From Bacillus yapensis (lineage in GTDB: Bacteria; Bacillota; Bacilli; Bacillales; Cytobacillaceae), in the NCBI RefSeq assembly GCF_005280205.1, contig NZ_SUND01000008.1:1-64000 (forward strand): a DNA stretch of 64,000 bases. Reading direction: 5' to 3'. The notes under the pieces were generated by a model. The model searched no databases. It worked only from the letters and a program-made list of their open reading frames with translations, and was not told the origin of the DNA. Numbering within the stretch: the stretch's first letter is position 1; each line of letters begins with the position of its first letter. The translations under genes were made by a program, and so were the position numbers. Below, piece after piece: positions 1-8,509 of the stretch.

Positions 1-43
1 TATTTTATCAGAAGTGGTCCTTATTTTTATTCTAAAAATAATC

Positions 44-90
44 AAAGCCGGTGAAATTTTACTTGTCGTAAAATTTCACCGGCTTTTTCA
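44..90 (+). terminator. Rho-independent terminator of an upstream gene
   Basis: A perfect 19-bp stem (44-62 with 68-86) has a 5-nt loop and ends in a short T run. It lies upstream of coaA and probably closes a gene left of the window. Positions 1-43 hold nothing I recognise. Confidence 0.85.
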
Positions 91-218
91 TCTTAGAGGT
101 GGGGTTTTGTCCCAGCCTCTTTAATTGTTGAATGAAATATTAATACTGGATATTTTTGATTTGAAAGTGCATAATTTTTGAAGAAGCTAGATCAAATCAT
201 GCCGTCAGGAGTTTAATT

Positions 219-1163
219 ATGACCACTGAACAACATTCTACATACATATCCTTATCAAGAGAAGAATGGGCTACTTTGCATTCAAGTCCAGCTTTTCAGT
301 TATCAGAATTAGAAATTAAGACACTGCAGGGGACAATCGGAAACCTGACGAATGAGGAAATAAATCAGATTTATGTACCATTAATCCAATACTTGTCTTT
401 CAATATCCAAGCAATGAAACAATTGCATCGTGTAAGAAATGAGTTTTTACAAAAGGATACAAAGAACTTGCCATTTATAATAGGTGTTGCAGGAAGTGTA
501 GCTGTTGGAAAAAGTACAACATCACGGATTCTTCAATCCTTGCTTTCCAATTTACCTGAAAAACCGAAAGTAGAAATCGTTACAACAGATGGATTTTTAT
601 TTTCCAATGCTGTATTAAAGGAAAAAGGACTATCTGATAAAAAAGGCTTTCCTGAGAGTTATGATTTGAAGGTCTTAATCGAATTCTTAACGGAAATTAA
701 GTCGGGGAATCCGCGCGTCCAAGCACCTGTCTATTCCCATCTCCACTATGACATTATTCCAAACGAATACATTGATGTTTGTCAGCCTGATATTATCATT
801 GTTGAGGGAATAAATGTTTTGCAAACGCCAAAGCAAGTTGGAGATTCTATTCCAAGTCGCTTTGTATCGGATTTCTTTGATATTTCGATATATGTGGATG
901 CAGAAGAGAATCATATTTTAAATTGGTATTTAGAAAGATTTAAAGTTTTAAAAGAAACGGCATTTGCCCAACCTGAATCATACTTTCATCGATATGCAGC
1001 ACTTTCCGATACCGAAGCGGAGGCAGTTGCAACAGATATTTGGAATCGGATAAATAAAGTAAATCTAGAAAATAACATCCTACCAACTAAGTTTCGAGCT
1101 GACATTATTATCGAAAAAGGAATCAATCATCAGGTTGAGAATATTAGAGTAAGGAAAATATAA
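219..1163 (+). CDS. coaA: Type I pantothenate kinase
   Basis: Phosphorylates pantothenate with ATP, the first committed step of coenzyme A synthesis in the cytosol. The 314-residue protein has the usual length of the bacterial type I (PanK-I, P-loop kinase) family. The Walker A motif GVAGSVAVGKST lies at about residues 89-100, followed by the TTDGFLF segment and the PESYD motif typical of CoaA. The ATG is preceded by AGGAG. The gene stands alone between two strong terminators, so it is probably monocistronic. Some Firmicutes use the type II or III enzyme instead; this is clearly type I. Confidence 0.95.
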   Translation: MTTEQHSTYISLSREEWATLHSSPAFQLSELEIKTLQGTIGNLTNEEINQIYVPLIQYLSFNIQAMKQLHRVRNEFLQKDTKNLPFIIGVAGSVAVGKSTTSRILQSLLSNLPEKPKVEIVTTDGFLFSNAVLKEKGLSDKKGFPESYDLKVLIEFLTEIKSGNPRVQAPVYSHLHYDIIPNEYIDVCQPDIIIVEGINVLQTPKQVGDSIPSRFVSDFFDISIYVDAEENHILNWYLERFKVLKETAFAQPESYFHRYAALSDTEAEAVATDIWNRINKVNLENNILPTKFRADIIIEKGINHQVENIRVRKI

Positions 1164-1196
1164 TTCTTAAAAAAAGTGAATAACTTCAGAAATATG

Positions 1197-1231
1197 AAAA
1201 GCTCTCTGGATAAAACTAGAGAGCTTTTATA
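1197..1231 (+). terminator. Terminator after coaA
   Basis: An 11-bp perfect stem (AAAAGCTCTCT at 1197-1207 with its complement at 1218-1228) is followed by a short T-rich tail, 34 nt after the coaA stop. Confidence 0.8.
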
Positions 1232-1281
1232 TTGCCATATTCAATTGAACAATTATTTAATAATTTTTCTAAAATTGTTCT

Positions 1282-1297
1282 AACCTTCTTAAAGGTT
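1282..1297. promoter_or_regulatory. Inverted repeat upstream of htrA
   Basis: AACCTT-CTTA-AAGGTT is a perfect inverted repeat about 70 bp before the htrA start. In B. subtilis the htrA genes are induced by the CssRS secretion-stress system, so this could be an operator. I cannot match it to a CssR consensus, and it may be chance in A+T-rich DNA. Confidence 0.3.
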
Positions 1298-1364
1298 TTG
1301 TCATTTTTTGTTCATATCTGTTGGATAGGATTAGAGCATAAGGAACACGGAGGAGGAATTTAAA

Positions 1365-2609
1365 ATGACAGATTTAGAAAAAGTAGAAGAACAAGCTCAG
1401 GAACAAGTTCAAGTTCACGAAGAAGTGTATATAAAAAAATCCAAGCCTAGAAATTTTATGAAAAGTTTTTCCGGTATGGTGGCAGCTGGAGTAGTTGGTT
1501 CCGTTTTAACGATGACAATTGTCCCTCATACTGATGCATTTCAAAATCTTTATGAACCAGTGAAAGCACAGGAGGAAGTCGCAACGACCGAAGAAAACCC
1601 TGTTAATATCGTTCCAACATCTACATCAAATAGTAGCAATTCAGTTGCGGATATCGTGGAAAAATCATCCGCCGCTATTGTTGGGATTGTTAATATGCAA
1701 CAGCAAAGCAGTCCATTTTCAAGGTCTACTGAGGCAGTTGAGAGTGGCTCAGGTTCAGGGGTTATTTTTAAGAAATCTGGGAATGAGGCCTATATTGTGA
1801 CAAATAATCACGTGATTGAAGGTGCTTCTGAAATTGAGATTTCCTTTCATACTGGTGAAAAAACGACTGCTGCATTAATTGGAGCAGACGCATTAACGGA
1901 TTTGGCGGTCTTGAAGATTGATGCAAAATATGCGGATACTGTTCTGGAATTTGGTGATTCGTCTACTTTAAGGGCAGGGGAACAGGTACTAGCCATCGGA
2001 AATCCTCTAGGACTTGAATTCTCACGTACGGTTACTCAGGGAATTATCAGTGCTGTCGATCGCGACATTGCTGTTTCAACCTCAGCTGGGGAATGGGAAT
2101 TAAATGTTCTTCAGACTGATGCAGCGATTAATCCGGGGAATAGTGGTGGAGCTCTCATGAATGCACAAGGTCAGGTTATTGGAATTAACAGCTTGAAGAT
2201 TTCAGAAAGTGGAGTAGAAGGGTTAGGGTTCGCAATCCCAAGCAATGATGTTGTTCCAATTGTCAATGAAATCATTAAGACAGGGAAAATCAGTCGACCG
2301 TATTTGGGAGTTAGTCTAGCAAGTCTAGAGGAGATTCCACAACAGTATTTACAAAACCTTCCTCAGAACGTAAAAGGTGGGGCTGTGGTCACATATGTGG
2401 ATCCCAATTCAGCTGCTGGTCAGGCTGGAATTAAGGTTCAAGATGTAATTGTCGCCATTAATGATCAAGAGGTTACAACGACGAATGATCTTCGAAAATA
2501 TCTTTACACGGAACTTAATGTAGGTGATGAGGTAGAGTTGAAAATCTATAGTGGCAGTGAAGAGAAGACGGTGAAGGTTAAGTTGACTAGCAATATTCCT
2601 ACGAGCTGA
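1365..2609 (+). CDS. htrA: HtrA/DegP-like membrane-anchored serine protease
   Basis: Quality-control protease that degrades misfolded proteins at the outer face of the membrane. Seen in the 414 residues: a cytosolic N-terminus rich in E and Q, one membrane segment at about 36-55 (signal anchor), a trypsin-like domain with the catalytic triad His149 (TNNHV), Asp179 (LTDLA) and Ser260 (PGNSGG), and one C-terminal PDZ domain from about 310. Length and layout match B. subtilis HtrA, HtrB and YyxA; which paralog this is cannot be settled from sequence alone. The ATG follows GGAGGAGG. It is a single-gene unit ending at a shared terminator. Confidence 0.93.
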   Translation: MTDLEKVEEQAQEQVQVHEEVYIKKSKPRNFMKSFSGMVAAGVVGSVLTMTIVPHTDAFQNLYEPVKAQEEVATTEENPVNIVPTSTSNSSNSVADIVEKSSAAIVGIVNMQQQSSPFSRSTEAVESGSGSGVIFKKSGNEAYIVTNNHVIEGASEIEISFHTGEKTTAALIGADALTDLAVLKIDAKYADTVLEFGDSSTLRAGEQVLAIGNPLGLEFSRTVTQGIISAVDRDIAVSTSAGEWELNVLQTDAAINPGNSGGALMNAQGQVIGINSLKISESGVEGLGFAIPSNDVVPIVNEIIKTGKISRPYLGVSLASLEEIPQQYLQNLPQNVKGGAVVTYVDPNSAAGQAGIKVQDVIVAINDQEVTTTNDLRKYLYTELNVGDEVELKIYSGSEEKTVKVKLTSNIPTS

Positions 2610-2636
2610 ACATCTTCAAGAAATTCATAAAGAAAT

Positions 2637-2667
2637 AAAGGCTGTTCCTTTTGGAAACAGCCTTTCC
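2637..2667. terminator. Bidirectional terminator between htrA and the convergent gene
   Basis: AAAGGCTGTT (2637-2646) pairs with AACAGCCTTT (2656-2665) around a CC-TTTT-GG loop. It sits between two converging genes and can serve both. Confidence 0.8.
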
Positions 2668-2670
2668 CAT

Positions 2671-3321
2671 TTAACTACTGCTATTTTCGTTTACGCTCTG
2701 TTGCGCCCCTGCTTTAAATTTGTCTAATTCCTTATGAAGATCCTCCATATCAACCTTTAAAGTATCGAGAACGTCATGAAAGGATTTTCCGTCTTTTTTT
2801 AGGGCAACGATCTCATCCAGTGATTTGCCACTTACTTTTGCAAGGGCTGCTGCCCCAATCAGAAAGCGCAAATGTAAACCGTCCTCAATATAAGCATCAA
2901 TTTCTTCTATGGTTTTGTTCGAATAGCTAGCTAAGTATTCTTTTACTGCCGGCTCATTCTTCGTTACAAATTCCTTCCACTCAATCATCGATTCAATTCG
3001 CTTTAATTCTTCTTTATCAACGCCGAGCTTCTCGGCTGTTTTCTCCCAAGATTTCGTTTCTTTATGTATATCTAGTACTTCATCAATTTTCTTATCTGAC
3101 TTCTTACTAAGCATAGCTGCTCTAAAAATATCTGCTTTCGTGTAGCCTTTGTCTTCCAATTCTTTTACTTGTTCACGTTCAAGTAATTTGTGGTGATGTT
3201 TATGATGATGATCCATTTTATGTTCATGATCATGTTTTACAGGGGCAGCCTGTGCGAATTGAGCTGGATACCAGGTCAACCCAACCATCAGACTCATCAT
3301 TAATATACTTAGTCTCTTCAA
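2671..3321 (-). CDS. Secreted protein with histidine-rich N-terminus, unknown function
   Basis: I do not recognise a named family. An ATG at 3345 is possible, but AAAGGAGA lies inside that reading and is correctly spaced (about 9 nt) from TTG at 3321, so TTG is the likely start, giving 216 residues. Read from there, the protein opens directly with a Sec signal peptide ending near AQA. The mature protein then begins with a His-rich stretch (HDHEHKMDHHHKHHHK), a candidate site for divalent metal. The rest is charged and helical, with three repeats of a LGVDKEEL/LKVDMEDL-like helix-turn pattern. It is convergent with htrA and shares its terminator. Confidence 0.7.
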   Translation of the reverse strand: MKRLSILMMSLMVGLTWYPAQFAQAAPVKHDHEHKMDHHHKHHHKLLEREQVKELEDKGYTKADIFRAAMLSKKSDKKIDEVLDIHKETKSWEKTAEKLGVDKEELKRIESMIEWKEFVTKNEPAVKEYLASYSNKTIEEIDAYIEDGLHLRFLIGAAALAKVSGKSLDEIVALKKDGKSFHDVLDTLKVDMEDLHKELDKFKAGAQQSVNENSSS

Positions 3322-3442
3322 AACGTGTTCTCTCCTTTTGTTCATAGTCTAATACGAATATAGGTTAACCATAATTTGCTAAATTATGAGGAGGAATTGA
3401 AATTAATTGCTGGGGTATGTTTTATTCACGTGTTAAAAGGGT

Positions 3443-3477
3443 AAAAAAAATCATCCCCCAAACGAATGGGGGATGAT
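3443..3477 (-). terminator. Terminator of the CNNM transporter gene
   Basis: An 11-bp stem (3450-3460 with 3467-3477, core ATCATCCCCC) is followed on the minus strand by eight T residues. Confidence 0.88.
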
Positions 3478-3479
3478 CG

Positions 3480-4832
3480 TTATGAGACGACCGAAGAATT
3501 GGTTAAGGGTATTTCTTTAAAATCCTCTACAATTTCTTTTTCGAGCTTAGTCACATCGATATATTTTATATGGTGCTCTTCCATTTCAAGGATTGTAAAT
3601 ACATAGGAATCATTAATGATAGAATCTCCCTCTTGGGCTTCGAAATTCTCTGTTAAAATCCAACCACCAATCGTATCAACGTCTTCATCATTAATTTCAA
3701 GTCCTAGCAAGTCATTTACTTCACTGACTAATACTTTGGAGTCGAAAATATAGTGGTCTTCACTAATTTTTCTGACCTCAGAAACCTCATCCATATCGAA
3801 TTCATCTCGGATTTCACCGACGATTTCTTCGATAATGTCCTCAACGGTTACAAGACCTGACGTACCACCATATTCATCCATTAAAATCGCCATATGAATA
3901 CGTTCCTTCTGCATCTTGATTAAAAGATCACCAATTGGAACAGTATCAATTACGCGAATGATTGGACGGATATAGGATGCTAATGATTGCGTAGCGATTT
4001 CTGGATTATTTAATAAATCCGTCATCACTTCTTTTAAGTTGATTAGACCAATAATGTGGTCCTTATCGCCATCAATAACAGGATAACGTGTGAATTTTTC
4101 AACATACATGACTTCGATAAACGTTTTGATCGTATCATCTTTTGATAATGAAACGATTTCTGTTCGAGGAACCATGATTTCCTTTGCGATTCTATCGTCA
4201 AATTCAAAAATTTTATTTACATACTTAAACTCTGATTGGTTAATTTCACCACTTTTATAACTTTCGGACAAAATGAGTCGAAGTTCTTCTTCAGAATGTG
4301 CTTCTTCACTTTCCTTTGCAGGTTTTAATCCGAACCATCCAACAATTACTCTGGCAGAACCATTTAATGCCCAGATAAATGGATAGAACAAACGATAAAA
4401 CCAAATCAGTGCTCTTGCAACAAACAGGGTTACTTTTTCAGCCTTGCGAATAGCAACCGTTTTAGGAGCAAGCTCACCAACAACAACATGGAGAAATGTG
4501 ATTAACACAAACGCAATAACGCCAGAAATTACATGGGACAGTGCTGGTGCGAAGGCTAAACCTTCTAATAGAGGTTCAAGCATTTCTGCAATAGTTGGTT
4601 CTCCTAACCAACCAATACCTAACGCTGTAACTGTAATCCCGAGCTGACAAGCCGATAAGTATTCGTCAAGATGAGTAATGATTCTTTTCGCAGCAATTGC
4701 ACTTTTGCTGCCTTCTTCAATCAATTGATCAACTCTTGAACTTCTTATCCTAATGATCGCAAATTCTGAAGCGACAAAGAATGCCGTAAAAGCAATCAAA
4801 ATGGCTAACAAAACCAAGTTAAATATGTCCAA
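3480..4832 (-). CDS. mpfA: CNNM/CorC-family transporter, probable magnesium exporter
   Basis: Integral membrane protein of the CNNM/HlyC-CorC family. B. subtilis MpfA (YhdP) exports Mg2+ and guards against magnesium excess; the same role is inferred here. The 450 residues show a DUF21 domain with about four membrane segments (1-190), a CBS pair (about 205-330, with the MVPRTEI motif at its head) and a C-terminal CorC_HlyC domain (about 350-430). The start is TTG at 4832 with AAGGAAA upstream; no better ATG is in frame nearby. The adjacent MerR-type gene repeats the yhdP-yhdQ neighbourhood, which supports orthology with YhdP rather than its paralogs YhdT or YqhB. Confidence 0.88.
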   Translation of the reverse strand: MDIFNLVLLAILIAFTAFFVASEFAIIRIRSSRVDQLIEEGSKSAIAAKRIITHLDEYLSACQLGITVTALGIGWLGEPTIAEMLEPLLEGLAFAPALSHVISGVIAFVLITFLHVVVGELAPKTVAIRKAEKVTLFVARALIWFYRLFYPFIWALNGSARVIVGWFGLKPAKESEEAHSEEELRLILSESYKSGEINQSEFKYVNKIFEFDDRIAKEIMVPRTEIVSLSKDDTIKTFIEVMYVEKFTRYPVIDGDKDHIIGLINLKEVMTDLLNNPEIATQSLASYIRPIIRVIDTVPIGDLLIKMQKERIHMAILMDEYGGTSGLVTVEDIIEEIVGEIRDEFDMDEVSEVRKISEDHYIFDSKVLVSEVNDLLGLEINDEDVDTIGGWILTENFEAQEGDSIINDSYVFTILEMEEHHIKYIDVTKLEKEIVEDFKEIPLTNSSVVS

Positions 4833-4906
4833 ATAAGTTTCCTTATCTCGTAAGACACGAGTAAGGAGTCACCTCCCGATAATTAAAAAAATGTTTTGTA
4901 ATTCGC

Positions 4907-5325
4907 TTAACTTGTTAATTCGGAAAGGGATTTCAGCAACACTTCACTTTCAGTATTGAGCAGTTTGGAATAGCTTTCGACTTGGCTAGATTCAAGATTC
5001 TCAAACAAAGGAATCAGAACATTTAGATCGGTCTGTAGCTGCTTCATTTGCTGCGTTACTGATTGGATATGTTTTTTCAATTCCCCTTCGTGTACTTCTT
5101 TTAACTTCTTTATTTCTAGTTTTCTTTTAATCTCTTCTAAAGGAATATGGAGATTCTTGCATTCTTCAATAAACTTCAAATCCTCTAGATCCTGTTGTGT
5201 GTATATACGATAATTTGATTTTGAGCGTTGTGCCTTCAAAAGACCAATACTTGTGTAGTAGTCAATGGTTCTCTTTGATAAATTCGCTAAGTTTGCTAGT
5301 TCGCCAATACGATAGACAGCCCCAT
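4907..5325 (-). CDS. MerR-family regulator with out-of-frame start
   Basis: DNA-binding regulator of the MerR family. The frame ending at 4907 encodes a complete winged-helix N-terminus (YRIGELANLANL, RTIDYYTSIGLL) and then a coiled-coil dimerisation helix. That frame has no ATG or GTG before the HTH; the first standard start is a TTG at 5239, which would delete the helix-turn-helix. The ATG with a good ribosome binding site (AGGTG, 5 nt spacing) is at 5325 and is out of frame by one base, just before the run GGGG (5320-5323). One more G would restore a normal start. This is either a sequencing indel or a real frameshift. The C-terminal cysteine pair of CueR is absent, so copper sensing is not supported despite the yhdQ-like position. 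Confidence 0.7.
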
Positions 5326-5345
5326 CATATCACCTCAATCCTAAA

Positions 5346-5365
5346 CTTATAATTAAGATTATAAG
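5346..5365. promoter_or_regulatory. Palindromic operator candidate of the MerR gene
   Basis: CTTATAAT-TAAG-ATTATAAG is a perfect inverted repeat with 8-bp arms, about 20 bp upstream of the out-of-frame ATG of the MerR gene. MerR regulators bind dyad operators between the -35 and -10 elements, so autoregulation is a reasonable inference. Confidence 0.55.
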
Positions 5366-5511
5366 GAAACAAAACCATACAGTCAAACGTTGCGGTTGTG
5401 AAAAAGATGTTACCTATAGTTTATTATAAACTGAGAGTAATATGAACAAATTTGCTGTTTTTAGAAGTAAATGCCTAGAAAATTAAGTGAAACAAGGGCT
5501 GATGGTGAGGC

Positions 5512-5815
5512 ATTCTTACAAACAAAATGGGACGAATGCTTCTTGGAGCGGTCATTAGGACAAAGTTTACTAGATTCTTACAATCGTTGTCTTTATGAAC
5601 AGCTCATGCGGACATAGTTCGTTTGGTTCTTACAATCGTTGTCTTTATGAACAGTTCATGCGGACATAGTTCGTTTGGTTCTTACAATAGTTGTCTTTAT
5701 GAACGGCTCATGCGGACATAGTTCGTAGTATTTTAGCAATAGTTGTCTCTATGAACGATTAATTCGGACATAGATGAAGCACCTATAAGAGATATTGTCT
5801 TTATGAAACGGCCAT
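5512..5815. repeat. Tandem array of 52-bp units (array 1)
   Basis: Units begin at 5574, 5626, 5678 and 5730, exactly 52 bp apart. A decayed unit starts near 5782 and a diverged one near 5512. Copies 1-3 differ at only a few positions. Each contains an imperfect palindrome TGTC-N3-ATGA-N5-TCAT-N3-GACA (5588-5614 in copy 1). The period is not a multiple of three and I see no gene in 5326-5865. There are no spacers, so it is not CRISPR. Function unknown. Confidence 0.9.
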
Positions 5816-5865
5816 AAAAACCAAGATTCTTTTTCTTAGAAGCCACCATATCATCTACTAGCCTA

Positions 5866-6411
5866 TTATTTTCTCTTCCATTCATGCGCTAGCATACTGT
5901 AAACGAAGATATGATGAAAGCGCCCATGCAAATACTCACCATCACGAAGGCAACCCTCATATGTAAAACCAAGACGTTCAGGAATGGCCCGACTTTTTCG
6001 ATTCTTTTCTCCGCAACGGATCTCTATTCGGTGGAGATCTAATTCTCTAAATGCATAATGAAGTATAGCCTGGATGGACCGTGTCATTATTCCATAGCCT
6101 TGAGCGTGTTGAGAAAGGAAGTACCCCAATTGAGTTTGCCGATTATACCAATTGATATCATGAAAATCGATATTTCCAACTAATACTCCTCTAAAACGTA
6201 TGCCAAAATTGGGCTCATTGTTTTCATGAAATCGATTTAGTCCCATTTGGATAAGTAAATAAGTGTCTGTTGGTGACCGTACTTCATCAATCCAAGGCAG
6301 CCACTCGCGTAAATAATATCTGTTTCTTTCCACTAATTGAAAATATTCCTCTGCGTGATAAGGTTGAAACAATTGAAGTTCGATCTCATTATCTACCTTT
6401 ATATTAATCAT
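5866..6411 (-). CDS. GNAT acetyltransferase, RimJ/RimL type
   Basis: Transfers acetyl from acetyl-CoA to an amino group. The 181 residues match the RimJ/RimL branch (as in B. subtilis YdaF), which acetylates N-termini of ribosomal proteins or small amines. Visible features are the LREWLPWIDE N-terminal motif, the acetyl-CoA loop region around QHAQGYGIMTRSI, and the RIEIRCGEKNRKSRAIPERLGF stretch characteristic of the family; the substrate is not predictable. The ATG has AAAGGGGGG upstream. The gene diverges from the HTH regulator at 6579. Confidence 0.85.
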   Translation of the reverse strand: MINIKVDNEIELQLFQPYHAEEYFQLVERNRYYLREWLPWIDEVRSPTDTYLLIQMGLNRFHENNEPNFGIRFRGVLVGNIDFHDINWYNRQTQLGYFLSQHAQGYGIMTRSIQAILHYAFRELDLHRIEIRCGEKNRKSRAIPERLGFTYEGCLRDGEYLHGRFHHIFVYSMLAHEWKRK

Positions 6412-6505
6412 CGCCCAACCCCCCTTTAGTCCTTATATATATGTTTGGTTTTTTTGAAAAAGGATAGGGGGACAAATAGGAAATTTCCTTGAGGGTAGTA
6501 GTTTT

Positions 6506-6549
6506 TTGCGATTGCTTGTATAATGATGGTATAAAGTGTAAATTTACAC
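6506..6549 (+). promoter_or_regulatory. Promoter and palindromic operator of the HTH regulator
   Basis: TTGCGA (6506-6511) and TATAAA (6530-6535) are 18 bp apart. Directly after the -10 lies the perfect palindrome GTGTAAATTTACAC (6536-6549), at the expected transcription start. This suggests autorepression by the downstream XRE-type protein. Confidence 0.5.
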
Positions 6550-6578
6550 CGAATCTACATATAAAGGGTGACGCTGGA

Positions 6579-7040
6579 TTGACTCGTGAGGAGATTATAT
6601 TAAAGGTTTCAGAAAAACTACGTCTTATTCGAACGGAAGCAGGATATACACAAGATAAAATGTCCGAGATTATCGGTGTATCTAAAAAGACACTGGTACA
6701 AATTGAAAAGGGTCGAATGTACGCCAATTGGCCAACAGTGGTTACGATCTGCGCTCTTTTTCGTGAGACAGAAACGGTGCAATTTTTATTTGGAAATGAA
6801 CCGCTAGAAGTACTTGAAACAGTTGCTAGGGACGGAATTGATTATCGGAAAGAAAAGACGATGGGCGGAAAACTTTGGTGGAGAGAAGTCCAAAAACAGG
6901 AAGGCTTTATTCTTCAGCAAAATATTCTTAGCCAGCATTATCGGATTTTGGATGATGAGTATTTTCGGATTTTTAGTAGTACAGATGAGGAAGCATCTCT
7001 TGAAAGATTTCATGAATTAGTTAGTGAAAAGAACCTATAG
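6579..7040 (+). CDS. XRE-family HTH regulator
   Basis: Probable DNA-binding repressor. A long reading from 6489 would start inside the promoter; TTG at 6579, 7 nt after AAAGGGTGA, is the likely start and gives 153 residues. The N-terminal half is a helix-turn-helix domain (LRLIRTEAGYTQDKMSEIIGVSKKTL... region) and the rest is an uncharacterised C-terminal domain. It lies about 100 bp upstream of an MFS exporter on the same strand, so it may control that pump. The ligand is unknown. Confidence 0.75.
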   Translation: MTREEIILKVSEKLRLIRTEAGYTQDKMSEIIGVSKKTLVQIEKGRMYANWPTVVTICALFRETETVQFLFGNEPLEVLETVARDGIDYRKEKTMGGKLWWREVQKQEGFILQQNILSQHYRILDDEYFRIFSSTDEEASLERFHELVSEKNL

Positions 7041-7143
7041 ACGATCAGACCTGAGACTGAGATGGAAACCAACATCAGTCTCTTCATGGTTGGAAAAATC
7101 TCCCGTAAGATATAGCTAACATAGAGAGATGGGAGAATATCGA

Positions 7144-8430
7144 ATGGGAAAATTTAAAGAAATATTTCAGAACCGAAATTTTACGAAGTTATTTTTAGCG
7201 AATTTCACTTCTCAATTAGGAAGTACTATTGGGCTAACAGCTTTTATGTTTTATTTACTGGATCGCTTTACTGACCAACCTGCCTATGCAACGATTACGG
7301 AGCTCATGTTTTCATTACCTACGTTAGCGGTCTTTTTTATTGTCGGTGTATTGGCTGATCGAATGGACCGACAAAAAATAGCTTATTATTGTGACTGGAT
7401 AAGTGCACTATTATCCTTGACCTTGATAATAACCATTTATATAGGATGGATGCCTTTAATTTTCACAGTTTTATTTTTGCGAAGCGCGGTACTGAAATTC
7501 TTTTTTCCAGCAGAGAATGGAATTGTTCAAGGGATTCTTAAAGAGGGTGACTATACGACTGCTGCTGGACTAAATCAGTTAGTAGGAAGCCTGTTTATGC
7601 TTTTTGGAAATGGGTTGGGGATTTTTGCTTATTGGTCTGTCGGGATTTATGGAGCGCTGATTGTTGATTTACTTTCCTTTATTGGAAGTGCTCTTTTAAT
7701 AAGAGGATGTAAAATAAATCAGGAAGTAAGGCTTCCAAATGGAGAGCATCGCTTGAAGGATCTGAAGGTCAAGATGATCCTCGATGACTTTAAAATAGGC
7801 TTCTTGTATATGATGAAGCATAAACTTTTAAAAAACCTAATGATTGGATTCTGTGTTTTTGGCATAGTAAATGGTGGATTCTCGGTCATGCCTGTCTTTA
7901 TTCTGAAATATAAGCTTGCTCCTGAGACTTACGAAGAGTTATCAATTGTCATTGGTATCGTTTTTGGAGTCGGAGTATTAATTGGAAGCTTTGTTGCATC
8001 CTTGCTAAGTCAAAAAATGAAACTATATCATTTAATTAATATTGGACTTATATTAACAGGTAGCATTATCATTGCAGCCTCTTTGCCAAATAACATTGTG
8101 GTCTTTATGACAGTGTTGTTTTTTGCAGCACTAGGTCTTCCATTTGTGAATGTGGGAATTGGGGGCTGGTTGCCGAGTATTATTGATCCGAAAATGATGG
8201 GGAGGGTACAGGGCCTAATGAATCCACTAATGATGCTAGCTCAATCTCTAACACTTGGATTTATTACGCTAAGTTTCCCATCCATTTTATCAATCGAAAT
8301 GATTTTTTGGCTCGTTGGTGGATGCCTGGTTCTTGTAGGAATCTTTTATATGATTACTCTTCCAAAACTTACGAATAATGAGGAACAAATAAAGAACTCA
8401 AAACTTCAAGAAACGAGTGTAGCTCGTTAG
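7144..8430 (+). CDS. MFS efflux transporter
   Basis: Major facilitator superfamily permease, about 428 residues with some 12 membrane segments. It resembles the macrolide/drug exporter group (MFS_3, DHA3-like) in its NRNFTKLFLANFTSQLGS N-terminus and the motif-A segment GVLADRMDRQ. The ATG at 7144 is 8 nt from GGGAG and fits better than the ATG at 7129. The substrate is unknown. The upstream HTH gene suggests inducible expression, and a strong terminator follows. Confidence 0.83.
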   Translation: MGKFKEIFQNRNFTKLFLANFTSQLGSTIGLTAFMFYLLDRFTDQPAYATITELMFSLPTLAVFFIVGVLADRMDRQKIAYYCDWISALLSLTLIITIYIGWMPLIFTVLFLRSAVLKFFFPAENGIVQGILKEGDYTTAAGLNQLVGSLFMLFGNGLGIFAYWSVGIYGALIVDLLSFIGSALLIRGCKINQEVRLPNGEHRLKDLKVKMILDDFKIGFLYMMKHKLLKNLMIGFCVFGIVNGGFSVMPVFILKYKLAPETYEELSIVIGIVFGVGVLIGSFVASLLSQKMKLYHLINIGLILTGSIIIAASLPNNIVVFMTVLFFAALGLPFVNVGIGGWLPSIIDPKMMGRVQGLMNPLMMLAQSLTLGFITLSFPSILSIEMIFWLVGGCLVLVGIFYMITLPKLTNNEEQIKNSKLQETSVAR

Positions 8431-8442
8431 AAAAATATAGTA

Positions 8443-8480
8443 CTCCAATTGTTCAAGACAACGAACAATTGGGGTTTTTT
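8443..8480 (+). terminator. Terminator after the MFS gene
   Basis: CTCCAATTGTTC (8443-8454) pairs with GAACAATTGGGG (8463-8474) and is followed by six T residues. Confidence 0.88.
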
Positions 8481-8509
8481 ATTTGGAAAAAGATATTTTA
8501 AAATTTAAA

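Noticed and set aside
4907-5239. CueR copper regulator starting at TTG 5239
   Set aside because: That start removes the helix-turn-helix, and the C-terminal cysteine pair that binds copper is absent.
5574-5815. CRISPR array
   Set aside because: Units abut directly with no unique spacers, and no cas genes are present; the same holds for the arrays at 54.5 and 61.4 kb.
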